DNA from: Pseudonocardia sediminis
GTDB taxonomy: Bacteria; Actinomycetota; Actinomycetes; Mycobacteriales; Pseudonocardiaceae
Assembly: GCF_004217185.1 (NCBI RefSeq)
Contig: NZ_SHKL01000001.1
Coordinates: 2,192,001 to 2,256,000 of the forward strand
Direction of reading: 5' to 3'
DNA length: 64,000 bases
Made by a program: the position numbers and the translations under genes. The notes beneath the pieces are model-generated. The model made no database searches and was not told where the DNA came from. It saw only the letters and a list, made by a program, of their open reading frames with translations. This document shows positions 18,732-27,728 of the stretch, one piece after another. How positions within the stretch are numbered: the first letter of the stretch is position 1; the number at the start of each line of letters is the position of its first letter.

Positions 18732-19423
18732 GCCGCCTCCTGGTCGTGACCGGCACCGGAACCGGGGTCGGCAAGACCGTCGTCACCGCGGCGCTCGCCG
18801 CGCTGGCTCTGGCCTCGGGGGAGCGGGTCGCGGTGCTCAAGCCGGCCCAGACCGGCGTCGCGCCCGGCGAGCCCGGTGACGTCGACGAGATCGCTCGCCT
18901 CGCGCCCGGCGTGACCGTCCAGGAGCTGGCCCGTTACCCGGACCCGCTCGCGCCGGCCACCGCCGCGCGCCGTGCCGGGACGGCGACCGTCTCCCCGGCG
19001 GCCGTCGTCGACGCGGTCCGCGAGCTGTCGGCGACGCACGAGCTGGTGCTGATCGAGGGCGCGGGCGGTCTGCTGGTGCACTTCGACGAGGGCGGCGGCG
19101 GTCTCGCCGACGTCGCCGCGCAGCTCCCGGCGCCGGTCCTGGTGGTGGCCGCGGCCGGGCTGGGCACCCTGAACCACACGGCGCTCACCGTCGAGGCGCT
19201 GCGCGCCCGCGGCCTGCGCTCGCCCGGCGTCGTCATCGGGTCCTGGCCGGACACGCCCGACCTGGCCGCCCGCTGCAATCTCGAGGACCTGCCCGCGGCG
19301 ACGGGTGCCCGGCTGGTCGGCGCGCTGCCGGAGGGCGCCGGAGGGCTGGGTCCGGAGGCGTTCGACGATGTCGCACGTCACGGTCTGGGCCCCGCTCTCG
19401 GCGGGCGATGGCACACTCCCTGA
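18728..19423 (+). CDS. bioD: Dethiobiotin synthetase
   Basis: BioD closes the ureido ring of dethiobiotin from diaminopelargonate, CO2 and ATP. The 231-residue protein starts with the P-loop Gly-Thr-Gly-Thr-Gly-Val-Gly-Lys-Thr at residues 9-17. Lys-Pro-Ala-Gln-Thr-Gly near 38 and Glu-Gly-Ala-Gly-Gly-Leu near 111 are the substrate and magnesium motifs. The start is fixed by the ATGA overlap with bioF. A nearby carbonic anhydrase (10125-12488) could in principle raise its bicarbonate supply, but this is only a thought from proximity. Confidence 0.95.
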   Translation: MSRLLVVTGTGTGVGKTVVTAALAALALASGERVAVLKPAQTGVAPGEPGDVDEIARLAPGVTVQELARYPDPLAPATAARRAGTATVSPAAVVDAVRELSATHELVLIEGAGGLLVHFDEGGGGLADVAAQLPAPVLVVAAAGLGTLNHTALTVEALRARGLRSPGVVIGSWPDTPDLAARCNLEDLPAATGARLVGALPEGAGGLGPEAFDDVARHGLGPALGGRWHTP

Positions 19424-20433
19424 TCATGACGACCGCCCGGACCGACGTCCTCGCCCACGCCCGCGACCAGGTTCTCGAGAAGGGGATCGGCCTCGACCGG
19501 GAGCAGACGCGCGAGATCCTCGACCTGCCCGACGACGCCCTGGACGACCTGCTCGAGCTCGCGCACGAGGTGCGGATGCGCTGGTGCGGCCCGGACGTCG
19601 AGGTCGAGGGGATCATCTCGCTCAAGACCGGCGGCTGCCCCGAGGACTGCCACTTCTGCTCCCAGTCCGGCCTGTTCGCCTCGCCGGTGCGCTCGGCGTG
19701 GCTCGACATCCCGATGCTGGTCGAGGCCGCGAAGCAGACCGCGAAGACCGGGGCGACCGAGTTCTGCATCGTCGCGGCCGTCCGCGGGCCGGACGCGCGG
19801 CTGATGAGCCAGGTCAAGGCCGGCATCACCGCGATCCGCGACGCCGTCGACATCAACATTGCCTGCTCGCTCGGCATGCTGACCCAGGAGCAGGTCGACG
19901 AGCTGTCCGAGATGGGCGTGCACCGCTACAACCACAACCTCGAGACCGCCCGCTCGCATTTCCCGAACGTGGTCACCACCCACACCTGGGAGGAGCGCTG
20001 GGAGACGCTGTCGATGGTGCGCAAGGCCGGCATGGAGGTCTGCTGCGGCGGCATCGTCGGGATGGGGGAGTCGCTCGACCAGCGCGCCGAGTTCGCCTCC
20101 GAGCTGGCCTCGCTGGAGCCCGACGAGGTCCCGCTGAACTTCCTCAACCCGCGCCCCGGCACCCCGTTCGGCGACCTGGAGCCGCTGTCCGGCCCGGACG
20201 CGCTGCGCACGGTGGCCGCGTTCCGGCTGGCCCTGCCGCGCACGATCCTGCGCTTCGCCGGCGGCCGCGAGATCACCCTGGGCGACCTGGGTGCGCGCCG
20301 CGGCCTGCTCGGCGGCATCAACGCGGTGATCGTCGGCAACTACCTGACGACGCTGGGCCGCCCCGCCGAGTCCGACATCGACCTGCTCGGCGAGCTGCAG
20401 ATGCCGATCAAGGCCCTGAACGAGACCCTGTGA
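19408..20433 (+). CDS. bioB: Biotin synthase (radical SAM)
   Basis: BioB inserts sulfur into dethiobiotin using a radical-SAM [4Fe-4S] cluster and a second sacrificial cluster. The 341 residues contain Cys-Pro-Glu-Asp-Cys-His-Phe-Cys (C77, C81, C84), the Tyr-Asn-His-Asn-Leu-Glu-Thr segment near 173, and Cys-Cys-Gly-Gly-Ile near 213. The ATG at 19408 overlaps bioD by 16 bases. A second ATG at 19426, two bases after the bioD stop, gives a protein shorter by six residues and is equally possible. The sequence is very close to mycobacterial BioB, which depends on the small protein encoded next. Confidence 0.97.
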   Translation: MAHSLIMTTARTDVLAHARDQVLEKGIGLDREQTREILDLPDDALDDLLELAHEVRMRWCGPDVEVEGIISLKTGGCPEDCHFCSQSGLFASPVRSAWLDIPMLVEAAKQTAKTGATEFCIVAAVRGPDARLMSQVKAGITAIRDAVDINIACSLGMLTQEQVDELSEMGVHRYNHNLETARSHFPNVVTTHTWEERWETLSMVRKAGMEVCCGGIVGMGESLDQRAEFASELASLEPDEVPLNFLNPRPGTPFGDLEPLSGPDALRTVAAFRLALPRTILRFAGGREITLGDLGARRGLLGGINAVIVGNYLTTLGRPAESDIDLLGELQMPIKALNETL

Positions 20434-20666
20434 GCGAGACGGTGGGCGCGGTCGACGTGCCGACGGACTCCTCCCGCGAGTCCGGCGGCCCGTACTGCGA
20501 CCAGTGCGGGAGACCCGACGCCGATCCGGATCACCCCCGCTGCACCGCCCGCCGGGAGCTCGAACCCCCGAGGTTCTGCCCCGACTGCGCACGCAGGATG
20601 GTCGTGCAGGTCGACCCGGTCGGCTGGACCGCACGGTGCAGCCGCCACGGAGAACGCACGAGCTGA
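20430..20666 (+). CDS. bsaP: Biotin synthase auxiliary protein BsaP-like
   Basis: This 78-residue protein has six cysteines (C23, C26, C38, C50, C53, C70), arranged as two Cys-x2-Cys pairs with two single cysteines, and a conserved Pro-Pro-Arg-Phe-Cys-Pro segment. Its GTG start overlaps the bioB stop by four bases. A small cysteine-rich protein directly after bioB in actinobacteria corresponds to BsaP, reported in mycobacteria to be needed for biotin synthase turnover and to bind an iron-sulfur cluster. That role is known from mycobacteria and is inferred here from position, size and cysteine pattern. Confidence 0.8.
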   Translation: MSETVGAVDVPTDSSRESGGPYCDQCGRPDADPDHPRCTARRELEPPRFCPDCARRMVVQVDPVGWTARCSRHGERTS

Positions 20667-20687
20667 GGCCCGCCACAGACAGGACGA

Positions 20688-20726
20688 GCGCGGCTTCCGT
20701 CGCGTCGTACGCAACGGAAGCCGCGC
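20688..20726. terminator. Bidirectional hairpin between bsaP and alcohol dehydrogenase
   Basis: GCGCGGCTTCCGT at 20688-20700 pairs perfectly with ACGGAAGCCGCGC at 20714-20726 around a 13-base loop. It lies between two convergent genes, so it can stop transcription from both sides. Confidence 0.75.
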
Positions 20727-20760
20727 CCGTTCGGCGGGGTCTCGCCCGCGGAAGCACCGA

Positions 20761-21795
20761 TCAGGGCGCGATGAGCACCTTGAGGGCCTCGCGGTCCATC
20801 ATCGCGCGGTAGCCGTCGGGGATCTCGTCCATGCCGATGGTGCGGTCGAAGACCTTGCCCGGCTGGATCTTCCCCTCGAGCACGTCGGGGAGGAGGTCCT
20901 CGATGTAGTTCCGGGCCGGGGCGACGCCACCGGCCATCTTGATGTTGCGCATGAACGTGCCGGCGTCGAGCGGGACGCTCTCGTACTGCGAGACGCCGAC
21001 CCGGCCGACGGTTCCGCCGTCGCGGGTGACGCCGATCGCAGTGTGCACGGCCTGCTCGTAGCCGACGCACTCCAGCGCCGCGTGCACGCCGTCGCCGCCG
21101 GTCAGCTCGCGGACCTTCTCGATCGCCTCGTCGCCGCGCTCGGCAACGACGTCGGTGGCCCCGAACTCGCGGCCGAGGTCGGTGCGGTCGGTGTGGCGGC
21201 CGAGCAGGATGACCCGCTCGGCGCCCAGGCGGGTCGCGGCGAGCACGGCGGACAGGCCGACCGCGCCGTCACCGACGACGGCGACCGTGTCGCCCTTGCT
21301 CACGCCCGCGCTGACCGCGGCGTGGTGCCCGGTCGGGAACACGTCGGACAGCGTCAGCAGCGAGGCGAGCAGCTTGTCGTCCGGCTCACCGGGCAGGCCG
21401 ACGAGCGTGCCGTCGGCGAACGGCACCCGGACGTACTCGCCCTGGCCGCCGTCGGTCTCGTCGGAGCCCCAGCCGCCGCCGTGACGGCAGGAGGTCTGCA
21501 GGCCCTGCCGGCAGAAGTCGCAGGTGTTGTCAGCCCAGACGAACGGGGCGACGACGAGGTCGCCCTTCTTCGTCGTCTCGACGCCCGAGCCGACCTCCTC
21601 GACGACGCCGAGGAACTCGTGGCCGATCCGGCTGCCAACGTCGGACTTCTCGGCGCTCTGGTAGGGCCACAGGTCGCTGCCGCAGATGCAGGAGCGCACG
21701 ACGCGCACGATGGCGTCGGTCGCGTCGCGGAGCTTGGGGTCGGGCACCTCGGAGACGCGGATGTCGCCGGGTCCGTGGATCAGGGTGGCGCGCAT
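20761..21795 (-). CDS. Zinc-dependent alcohol dehydrogenase (MDR family)
   Basis: This 344-residue protein is a medium-chain dehydrogenase. Cys-Gly-Ser-Asp near residue 38 and Gly-His-Glu-Phe near 59 supply catalytic zinc ligands. A structural-zinc lobe near 93-105 has Cys-x2-Cys-x7-Cys, one cysteine fewer than the classic four, as in some relatives of this subgroup. The cofactor motif Gly-Asp-Gly-Ala-Val-Gly-Leu lies near 173. The natural alcohol or aldehyde is unknown. GGAGGA lies 11 bases before the ATG. It stands alone on the minus strand between hairpin-bounded operons. Confidence 0.85.
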   Translation of the reverse strand: MRATLIHGPGDIRVSEVPDPKLRDATDAIVRVVRSCICGSDLWPYQSAEKSDVGSRIGHEFLGVVEEVGSGVETTKKGDLVVAPFVWADNTCDFCRQGLQTSCRHGGGWGSDETDGGQGEYVRVPFADGTLVGLPGEPDDKLLASLLTLSDVFPTGHHAAVSAGVSKGDTVAVVGDGAVGLSAVLAATRLGAERVILLGRHTDRTDLGREFGATDVVAERGDEAIEKVRELTGGDGVHAALECVGYEQAVHTAIGVTRDGGTVGRVGVSQYESVPLDAGTFMRNIKMAGGVAPARNYIEDLLPDVLEGKIQPGKVFDRTIGMDEIPDGYRAMMDREALKVLIAP

Positions 21796-21980
21796 GATGA
21801 GCGGTCCTCCGTAGTCGTTGAATACTCACGGACCGATTACCCGGCGCCACGTCGTCGTATGCGCACACGGTGGTGTGAGAGCGATCGCCCGCCGGGGTCA
21901 CGGGCCGCGTCTATGGGTTCGGGGTTCCCCGCGCGGGGCCGTCCCAACCGGCGCGGGGCACGACCGGCATGCTGTCCCCC

Positions 21981-22526
21981 ATGGCGAACTGGGGCGCGAT
22001 CCTGCGCAGGGCCGCGGACGTCGTGATGACGCTGCTGGACGACTCGAAGAAGAACGACCGTGCTCCCCAGGGGCAGGGACAGGGCCAGGGGAGGCCCTCG
22101 GGTGGTGCTCCGGCACCCGCCGGGCACTCCGGGGTGCGGACCGCACCGTCCGGTGACCGGGCCCGCGAGATCGTCTACGCACCCGACATGGACGGCAACG
22201 CCGACCCCGGCGAGATCGTCTGGACCTGGGTGCCGTTCGAGGAGGACGCCTCCCAGGGCAAGGACCGTCCGCTGCTGGTGGTCGGACGGGCCGGGCAGGA
22301 CCTGCTCGGCCTGATGCTGTCGAGCCAGGGCCACCGCGCCGACGACGCGAACTGGGTCGGCATCGGCTCCGGGTCGTGGGACCGCGAGGGACGGCCGTCC
22401 TACATCCGCCTGGACCGGGTGCTCGAGGTCGAGGAGAACGGCATCCGCCGCGAGGGCGCGATCCTGGCGCGGGACAAGTTCGACGTCGTCGCGGGTGAGC
22501 TGCGCGGACGGTACGGCTGGCGCTGA
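21981..22526 (+). CDS. PemK/MazF-like protein without visible antitoxin
   Basis: This 181-residue protein has a helical N-terminus, a Gln/Gly-rich low-complexity linker (residues about 30-55), and a C-terminal domain. That domain contains Gly-Glu-Ile-Val-Trp-Thr-Trp-Val-Pro-Phe and Asp-Arg-Pro-Leu-Leu-Val-Val-Gly, the usual PemK/MazF barrel pattern. MazF proteins cut RNA, but this one is longer and has no antitoxin gene next to it, so toxin function is doubtful. An alternative ATG lies 12 bases upstream at 21969. The ATG at 21981 is seven bases after CATGCT, which may be a weak -10. Confidence 0.65.
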   Translation: MANWGAILRRAADVVMTLLDDSKKNDRAPQGQGQGQGRPSGGAPAPAGHSGVRTAPSGDRAREIVYAPDMDGNADPGEIVWTWVPFEEDASQGKDRPLLVVGRAGQDLLGLMLSSQGHRADDANWVGIGSGSWDREGRPSYIRLDRVLEVEENGIRREGAILARDKFDVVAGELRGRYGWR

Positions 22527-22554
22527 GCCCACCGGACGGCCGGCGCCGGGCGTC

Positions 22555-23244
22555 CTAGTTGGAGCTGTGCTCGTCGGAGAACGTGCCCAGCGGGGCCGGG
22601 ACGGCGTGCAGCCGCTGCAGCAGGCCGGTCTCGCGGGCGAGCAGCATGCGGATCGCGCGCACGCGCTGCACCGGGCTGGTCTGCTCCAGCAGCGCCTGCC
22701 GGTCGTCCATCGGCAGCAGGCAGTCCGCGGCCAGCAGGTGGGCGAGCTGGTCGAACGGGGTGTCGTCCTTCGGCTCGGTCCAGTCGTCGTTGCGCCAGGC
22801 CGTGCCGCAGTAGCGGCGGTGCGCGGCGCGGGCCGCGGCGTCGAGCATCGCGACCAGACGGTCGTCCGGCTCGTCCACGGTGACGTCGGGCAGGAACTCC
22901 ACCGACCCGGTCAGGTACGGCTTGGAGTCGGTGTCGAGGTCGATCAGCCGGAAACGCCGGGCGCCGCGGGTGACGACGTCGTAGCGCCCGTCCGGGAGCC
23001 GGCGGGCGTCGAGCAGCGCGGCGGTGCAGCCGACGGGGTAGAGGCCGTCGATGCCGTCGGCGTCGGGGGAGTGGCCCTCGCGGACCGCGATCACGCCGAA
23101 CTCCTTGTCCAGCACCTCGCCGGTGATCAGGTCGACGGTGAGCTGCCGGTACCGCGGTTCGAAGATGTGCAGGGGCAGAGCCGCCCCCGGCATCAGCACC
23201 GTTCCCAGCGGGAACAGCGGAATCGTCGCGGCCACGCCGGTCAC
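22555..23244 (-). CDS. LON substrate-binding-domain protein
   Basis: This 229-residue protein matches the N-terminal (substrate-binding) domain of Lon protease standing alone: Ile-Pro-Leu-Phe-Pro-Leu-Gly at the start, Leu-His-Ile-Phe-Glu-Pro-Arg-Tyr near 30 and a helical C-terminal half. There is no ATPase or protease domain. The function of stand-alone copies is not well defined. The GTG start is set by a GTGA overlap with the stop codon of the nrtR-like gene, which shows the two genes are translated together. It is convergent with the PemK-like gene, 28 bases away. Confidence 0.88.
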   Translation of the reverse strand: MTGVAATIPLFPLGTVLMPGAALPLHIFEPRYRQLTVDLITGEVLDKEFGVIAVREGHSPDADGIDGLYPVGCTAALLDARRLPDGRYDVVTRGARRFRLIDLDTDSKPYLTGSVEFLPDVTVDEPDDRLVAMLDAAARAAHRRYCGTAWRNDDWTEPKDDTPFDQLAHLLAADCLLPMDDRQALLEQTSPVQRVRAIRMLLARETGLLQRLHAVPAPLGTFSDEHSSN

Positions 23245-23945
23245 GGTAGTACGGGGCGGGCCGCGACGCCCGGCGGTCTGAGCACGGCGAACGCGTCGGT
23301 GACCCGCAGCGTGCGGTCGGTGAACCGGAACAGCGCCGCCGGGCGGCCCCCGGCCCGTCCCGGGGGAGCCACCGCCCCGGTCGGGGACAGCAGGTCGCGC
23401 CGGGTCAGCACCCGTTGCAGGTTGGTCGCCGACACCGGGTGTCCCAGCGCCGTCGCGTAGAGCTCGCGCAGCGCCGAGATGCTGAACTCCGCCGGGGCCA
23501 GGGCGAACCCCAGGTTGGTGTAGGAGAGCTTCGCGCGCAGACGGTCCCGGGCGACGTCGACGATCCCGGCGTGGTCGAACGCGGTCCGCGGCAGGTCGTC
23601 GACGTCGTGCCAGGCGGTGTCGGGCGGCACGGCCGGGTCGGCGTCGGAGGGCACCAGCCCCAGGAACGCGGTCGCGATCAGGCGTGCCCCGGTGCCGGTG
23701 CGCAGCGGGTCGGAGAACACCGAGAGCTGCTCGACGTGGGCGACCTCGCGGACGTCGACCTTCTCCGCGAGCTGGCGGCGCACCGAGGACTCGACGTCCT
23801 CGTCGTCGCCCAGCCGCCCGCCCGGCAGCGCCCACCGTCCCGCGTCCGGCTCCATCGCCCGCTGCCAGGCCAGCACGCGCAGCCGCTCGGAGCGGATCTG
23901 CAGGACGGCCGCGAGCACCTCGTGCTCGGTCGGGCGGGTGGGCAT
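23241..23945 (-). CDS. nrtR: NrtR-type Nudix-related regulator of NAD synthesis
   Basis: This 234-residue protein has an N-terminal Nudix fold (about 10-150) and a C-terminal winged helix (about 160-230, starting Phe-Ser-Ile-Ser-Ala-Leu-Arg-Glu-Leu-Tyr). The Nudix box near residues 42-64 is degenerate: the catalytic Arg-Glu is Arg-Gln and the Glu-Glu pair is Glu-Lys. This is expected for NrtR, which senses ADP-ribose rather than acting as an enzyme. NrtR represses NAD genes in many bacteria. It is divergent from nadABC, with a 23-base palindrome between them at 24076-24098. TACGCT lies six bases before the ATG. Confidence 0.88.
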   Translation of the reverse strand: MPTRPTEHEVLAAVLQIRSERLRVLAWQRAMEPDAGRWALPGGRLGDDEDVESSVRRQLAEKVDVREVAHVEQLSVFSDPLRTGTGARLIATAFLGLVPSDADPAVPPDTAWHDVDDLPRTAFDHAGIVDVARDRLRAKLSYTNLGFALAPAEFSISALRELYATALGHPVSATNLQRVLTRRDLLSPTGAVAPPGRAGGRPAALFRFTDRTLRVTDAFAVLRPPGVAARPVLP

Positions 23946-23951
23946 GGCGCG

Positions 23952-23957
23952 AGCGTA
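23952..23957 (-). promoter_or_regulatory. Probable -10 element of nrtR
   Basis: On the minus strand this is TACGCT, six bases before the ATG at 23945. A leaderless transcript is likely. Confidence 0.45.
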
Positions 23958-24075
23958 GAGGCGCCGCGGCCGGGGCCCGCCGCCGCCGGGCGGGTGTCGT
24001 CCGGGTTACGCCGAAGTGAGGCGCGGAACACGCGAACGGTGTCGGCAGCCGTTCGCCGGTGCTACGATCCGACTA

Positions 24076-24098
24076 GTTTCCGCTCAGTAGGCGAAAAC
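24076..24098. promoter_or_regulatory. Candidate NrtR operator upstream of nadA
   Basis: This 23-base near-palindrome has outer arms GTTT and AAAC and inner arms CGC and GCG. It lies 25 bases before the nadA start codon in the nrtR-nadA intergenic region. Its position suits repression of nadABC by the divergently encoded regulator. The binding itself is inferred. Confidence 0.65.
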
Positions 24099-24123
24099 CC
24101 GACGACGTCCCGGGAGGACGACG

Positions 24124-25152
24124 ATGAGCGCGAGCACGCTGACGACGCAGGCCACGGTGGACATTCCGGACACGGGGCTCCACGGACCGGATTCGGAGTG
24201 GGCGGAGGAGGTGCGCGCCCTGGCCCGGAAGCGCGACGCCGTGATCCTGGCGCACAACTACCAGGTGCCCGAGGTGCAGGACGTCGCCGACCACGTCGGG
24301 GACTCGCTGGCCCTGTCCCGGATCGCGGCCTCGTCGGACGCGTCGACGATCGTGTTCTGCGGCGTGCACTTCATGGCCGAGACCGCGAAGATCCTCGCCC
24401 CGGAGAAGACGGTGCTGATCCCGGACGAGCGCGCCGGCTGTTCGCTGGCCGACTCGATCACCGCCGACCAGCTGCGTGAGTGGAAGGCCGAGCACCCCGG
24501 CGCCGTCGTCGTGTCCTACGTGAACACCACCGCCGCGGTGAAGGCCGAGACCGACATCTGCTGCACCTCCTCGAACGCGGTGGAGGTCGTCGACTCGATC
24601 CCGCGCGAGAAGGAGGTCCTGTTCCTGCCCGACCAGTTCCTCGGCGCGCACGTCCGCCGGGAGCTCGGCCGCGAGAACATGCAGGTCTGGGCCGGTGAGT
24701 GCCACGTGCACGCCGGCATCAGCGGCACGCAGCTCACCGCGCAGGCCGAGGCCGACCCGGACGCCGAGCTGTTCGTGCACCCGGAGTGCGGCTGCGCCAC
24801 CTCGGCGCTCTACCTGGCCGGGACCGGCGCGGTGCCCGCGGACCGGGTCAAGATCCTCTCCACCGGCGGCATGCTGGACGCCGCCCGCGCGACCGGCGCC
24901 AAGTCGGTCCTGGTGGCCACCGAGATCGGGATGCTGCACCAGCTCCGCAAGGCCGCACCGGACGTCGACTTCCGCGCGGTGAACGAGCGCGCGTCCTGCA
25001 CTTACATGAAGATGATCACCCCGGAGGCGCTGCTGCGGTCGGTGCGTGACGGCACCGACGAGGTGCACGTGGCGCCCGAGCTGGCCGAGCGCGGACGGGC
25101 CGCCGTGCAGCGCATGATCGAGATCGGTCAGCCCGGAGGTGGTGGGGAATGA
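24124..25152 (+). CDS. nadA: Quinolinate synthase A
   Basis: NadA condenses iminoaspartate with dihydroxyacetone phosphate to make quinolinate, using a [4Fe-4S] cluster. The 342-residue sequence has His-Asn-Tyr-Gln-Val-Pro-Glu-Val near residue 43. Its candidate cluster cysteines are C79 in Phe-Cys-Gly-Val, C146/C147 in Ile-Cys-Cys-Thr-Ser, and C222/C224 in His-Pro-Glu-Cys-Gly-Cys. The start ATG follows CGGGAGGACG, a clear ribosome site. It opens the nadABC operon and is probably under NrtR control. Its stop overlaps nadB by ATGA. Confidence 0.96.
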   Translation: MSASTLTTQATVDIPDTGLHGPDSEWAEEVRALARKRDAVILAHNYQVPEVQDVADHVGDSLALSRIAASSDASTIVFCGVHFMAETAKILAPEKTVLIPDERAGCSLADSITADQLREWKAEHPGAVVVSYVNTTAAVKAETDICCTSSNAVEVVDSIPREKEVLFLPDQFLGAHVRRELGRENMQVWAGECHVHAGISGTQLTAQAEADPDAELFVHPECGCATSALYLAGTGAVPADRVKILSTGGMLDAARATGAKSVLVATEIGMLHQLRKAAPDVDFRAVNERASCTYMKMITPEALLRSVRDGTDEVHVAPELAERGRAAVQRMIEIGQPGGGGE

Positions 25153-26741
25153 GTACGACCGTCTGGGAGGCGAGCGCGGACCTCGTGGTCGTCGGGTCCG
25201 GTGTGGCCGGGCTGACCGCGGCGCTCGACGGAGTGCGGGCGGGGCTGCGGGTCGTCGTGGTCACCAAGGACGCGATCGACGCCGGCAGCACCCGGTGGGC
25301 GCAGGGTGGCGTCGCCGTCGTCCTCGGTGACATCGCCGGCGACTCGGTGGGCGCGCACGTCGCGGACACGATGGCCGCCGGCGGCGGGCTGAACGACGAG
25401 ACCGCCGTCGCCGAGATCATCGGTGCCGGGCCGGGTGCGGTCCGGCGGCTGCGCGAGCGCGGCACCCTCTTCGACGCGCGCGGCACGAGGCTGGAGAGGA
25501 CCCGCGAGGGCGGGCACTCGGCGTTCCGGGTCGTGCACGCCGGCGGTGACGCGACCGGCGCGGAGATCGAGCGCGCCCTGGTCGCCGCCGCGGTGAACTC
25601 GGAGATCACCGTCCTGACCGGGTGCGTCGCCGTCGACGCCCTGCGGGACGCGAGCGGGCGGGTCGGGGGACTGTCGGTGCTCGACGACGCCGGTCGTCCC
25701 GGCCTGCTGCGCGCGCCGGCGGTGCTGCTGGCCAGCGGCGGGTACGGGCAGCTCTACTCCAGCACCACGAACCCGGAGACCTCCACCGGCGACGGGGTCG
25801 CGCTCGCGCTGCGGGCCGGGGCGTCGGCGTCGGACCTGGAGTTCGTCCAGTTCCACCCGACGGTCCTCTACACCGGACCCGCGGTGGGCCGCCGTCCGCT
25901 CGTCACCGAGGCGGTGCGCGGCGAGGGCGCGATCCTGCGCGACCGGACCGGGCACGCGTTCATGACCGGCGTGCACCCGCTCGCCGACCTGGCCCCGCGC
26001 GACGTCGTCGCGGCCGCGATCACGCGGCGGATGGCCGAGACCGGTGCGGACTGCATGTACCTCGACGCGACCGGCCTGGAGGGTTTCGCCGCGCGCTTCC
26101 CGACGGTGTCCGCCTCGTGCGCCGAGGTGGGGATCGACCCGCGCACCGACCCGATCCCGGTGACCCCGGCCGCGCACTACGCGTGCGGCGGCGTCGTCGC
26201 CGGCACCGACGGCCGGACCCGGGTGCCGGGGCTCTACGCCGCCGGTGAGGTGGCCCGCACCGGCCTGCACGGGGCCAACCGCCTCGCGTCGAACAGCTTG
26301 CTCGAAGGGCTCGTCGTGGGGGAGCGGGTGGTCCGCGCGGTGCTGGAGGACCGCGCGCTGCCGCGTCCGGCGTCGCCGCAGTTGATCTCGCCTGCCCCGG
26401 CCGTCGCGATCGCCGACCGCGGTGTGGTGCAGCGTGCGATGAGCACCTGCGCCGCGATCGGGCGCGACGCCACCGGGCTCGCCGCCGCCTCGGACGCGGT
26501 GGAGCAGGCCACGTCGACGGCCGTCCCGATCGACCGGGCCGGCGTCGAGGACGCGGCGCTGACGCTGCTCGCGCAAGGAGTCCTCGCCGCCGCCGGGACA
26601 CGCCGGGAGAGCCGGGGCTGCCACGTCCGCACCGACTTCCCCGGCCGCGACGACGTGTGGCAGCGGGAGAGCCTGGTGATCACCCTGGACGAGGCCGGGC
26701 TGCCGGTCGTCGGCCGCGACGCGATGGCGGGTGTGGCGTGA
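25149..26741 (+). CDS. nadB: L-aspartate oxidase
   Basis: NadB oxidises aspartate to iminoaspartate for NadA, with FAD and oxygen or fumarate as acceptor. The 530-residue flavoprotein has Gly-Ser-Gly-Val-Ala-Gly-Leu near residue 17, Gly-Gly-Val-Ala near 55 and Gln-Phe-His-Pro-Thr near 235. Later it has Gly-Gly-Val near 350 and [10 protein letters not shown] near 375. The C-terminal helical domain is a little short and divergent but present. It overlaps nadA by four bases and precedes nadC by 34 bases. Confidence 0.95.
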   Translation: MSTTVWEASADLVVVGSGVAGLTAALDGVRAGLRVVVVTKDAIDAGSTRWAQGGVAVVLGDIAGDSVGAHVADTMAAGGGLNDETAVAEIIGAGPGAVRRLRERGTLFDARGTRLERTREGGHSAFRVVHAGGDATGAEIERALVAAAVNSEITVLTGCVAVDALRDASGRVGGLSVLDDAGRPGLLRAPAVLLASGGYGQLYSSTTNPETSTGDGVALALRAGASASDLEFVQFHPTVLYTGPAVGRRPLVTEAVRGEGAILRDRTGHAFMTGVHPLADLAPRDVVAAAITRRMAETGADCMYLDATGLEGFAARFPTVSASCAEVGIDPRTDPIPVTPAAHYACGGVVAGTDGRTRVPGLYAAGEVARTGLHGANRLASNSLLEGLVVGERVVRAVLEDRALPRPASPQLISPAPAVAIADRGVVQRAMSTCAAIGRDATGLAAASDAVEQATSTAVPIDRAGVEDAALTLLAQGVLAAAGTRRESRGCHVRTDFPGRDDVWQRESLVITLDEAGLPVVGRDAMAGVA

Positions 26742-26775
26742 GTACCGACGACGCACTCGGTCCCGCGGAGGAGAC

Positions 26776-27672
26776 ATGAGTACCGCTCGGGTTGCGGCCG
26801 GGGTGGGCGGCGTCTCCGAGATCGGCGTCCCCGACCCCGACGACCTGGCCCGCGTCGTGCGCACCGCGCTGGACGAGGACCTGCGTTACGGGCCGGACGC
26901 GACGACCGCGGCCACCGTGCCCGCCGACGCGGTCGCGGTCGGCGAGTTCACCCCGCGCGCCGCGGGCGTCCTGGCCGGCATCCCGGTCGCGACGGCGGTG
27001 CTCGACGAGGTGCTCGGCGCCGGCGGTTACGAGGTCCTGACCGCACTCTCCGACGGGTCCGCGCTGGTCCCGGGTGCGCCTGCGCTGGCGGTGCGGGCCC
27101 CGGTCCGCGGGCTGCTGACCGCCGAGCGGACCGCGCTGAACCTGCTGTGCCACCTCTCCGGCGTCGCCACCGCGACCCGGGCCTGGGTGGACGCCGTCGC
27201 CGGGACGCCCGCGGCCATCCGTGACACCCGCAAGACGCTGCCGGGGCTGCGGCTGCTGGAGAAGTACGCGGTGCGCTGCGGCGGCGGGGTCAACCACCGG
27301 CTCGGGCTCGGCGACGCCGTGCTGATCAAGGACAACCACGTCGCGGCCGCCGGGTCGGTGTCCGCGGCGCTGGCCGCGGCCCGGGAGCTGGCCCCGGACC
27401 TGCCGTGCGAGGTCGAGGTCGACTCGCTGGACCAGCTCGACGAGGTGCTGGCGCTCGACGCGGAGCTGGTGCTGCTGGACAACTTCAGCCCGGCCGACAC
27501 CGCGGAGGCGGTGCGCCGCCGGGGCAGTGCCCGGACGTTGCTGGAGTCCTCCGGCGGGCTGGTCCTCGGCAACGCCGCCGAGTACGCCGCGACCGGGGTG
27601 GACTTCATCTCGGTCGGCGGGCTGACGCACTCGGTGACGGCGCTGGACCTGGGGCTGGACCTGCGTCCGTGA
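26776..27672 (+). CDS. nadC: Nicotinate-nucleotide pyrophosphorylase (carboxylating)
   Basis: NadC (quinolinate phosphoribosyltransferase) converts quinolinate and PRPP to nicotinate mononucleotide. The 298 residues show Glu-Asp-Leu-Arg-Tyr-Gly-Pro-Asp near 33 and Glu-Arg-Thr-Ala-Leu-Asn near 117. They also show Asp-Thr-Arg-Lys-Thr-Leu-Pro-Gly-Leu-Arg near 150 and Ile-Lys-Asp-Asn-His near 185, the conserved substrate-contact motifs. The frame is open further upstream, but the ATG at 26776 has GGAGGAGA just before it and removes an arginine-rich non-conserved start. It ends the nad operon before a strong hairpin. Confidence 0.96.
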   Translation: MSTARVAAGVGGVSEIGVPDPDDLARVVRTALDEDLRYGPDATTAATVPADAVAVGEFTPRAAGVLAGIPVATAVLDEVLGAGGYEVLTALSDGSALVPGAPALAVRAPVRGLLTAERTALNLLCHLSGVATATRAWVDAVAGTPAAIRDTRKTLPGLRLLEKYAVRCGGGVNHRLGLGDAVLIKDNHVAAAGSVSAALAAARELAPDLPCEVEVDSLDQLDEVLALDAELVLLDNFSPADTAEAVRRRGSARTLLESSGGLVLGNAAEYAATGVDFISVGGLTHSVTALDLGLDLRP

Positions 27673-27678
27673 TCGTCA

Positions 27679-27722
27679 CGACCGGCGGGAACGCGACACA
27701 TCTGTCGCGTTCCCGCCGGTCG
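27679..27722. terminator. Perfect 20-bp hairpin between nadC and the MmyB-like gene
   Basis: The 20 bases at 27679-27698 pair without mismatch with 27703-27722 around a CATC loop. The hairpin begins seven bases after the nadC stop and ends seven bases before the stop of the convergent gene, so it can serve both. Confidence 0.85.
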
Positions 27723-27728
27723 CGGTGA

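Noticed and set aside
21981-22526. Toxin-antitoxin module
   Set aside because: The PemK/MazF-like gene has no adjacent small antitoxin gene on either strand, so a complete module is not supported.
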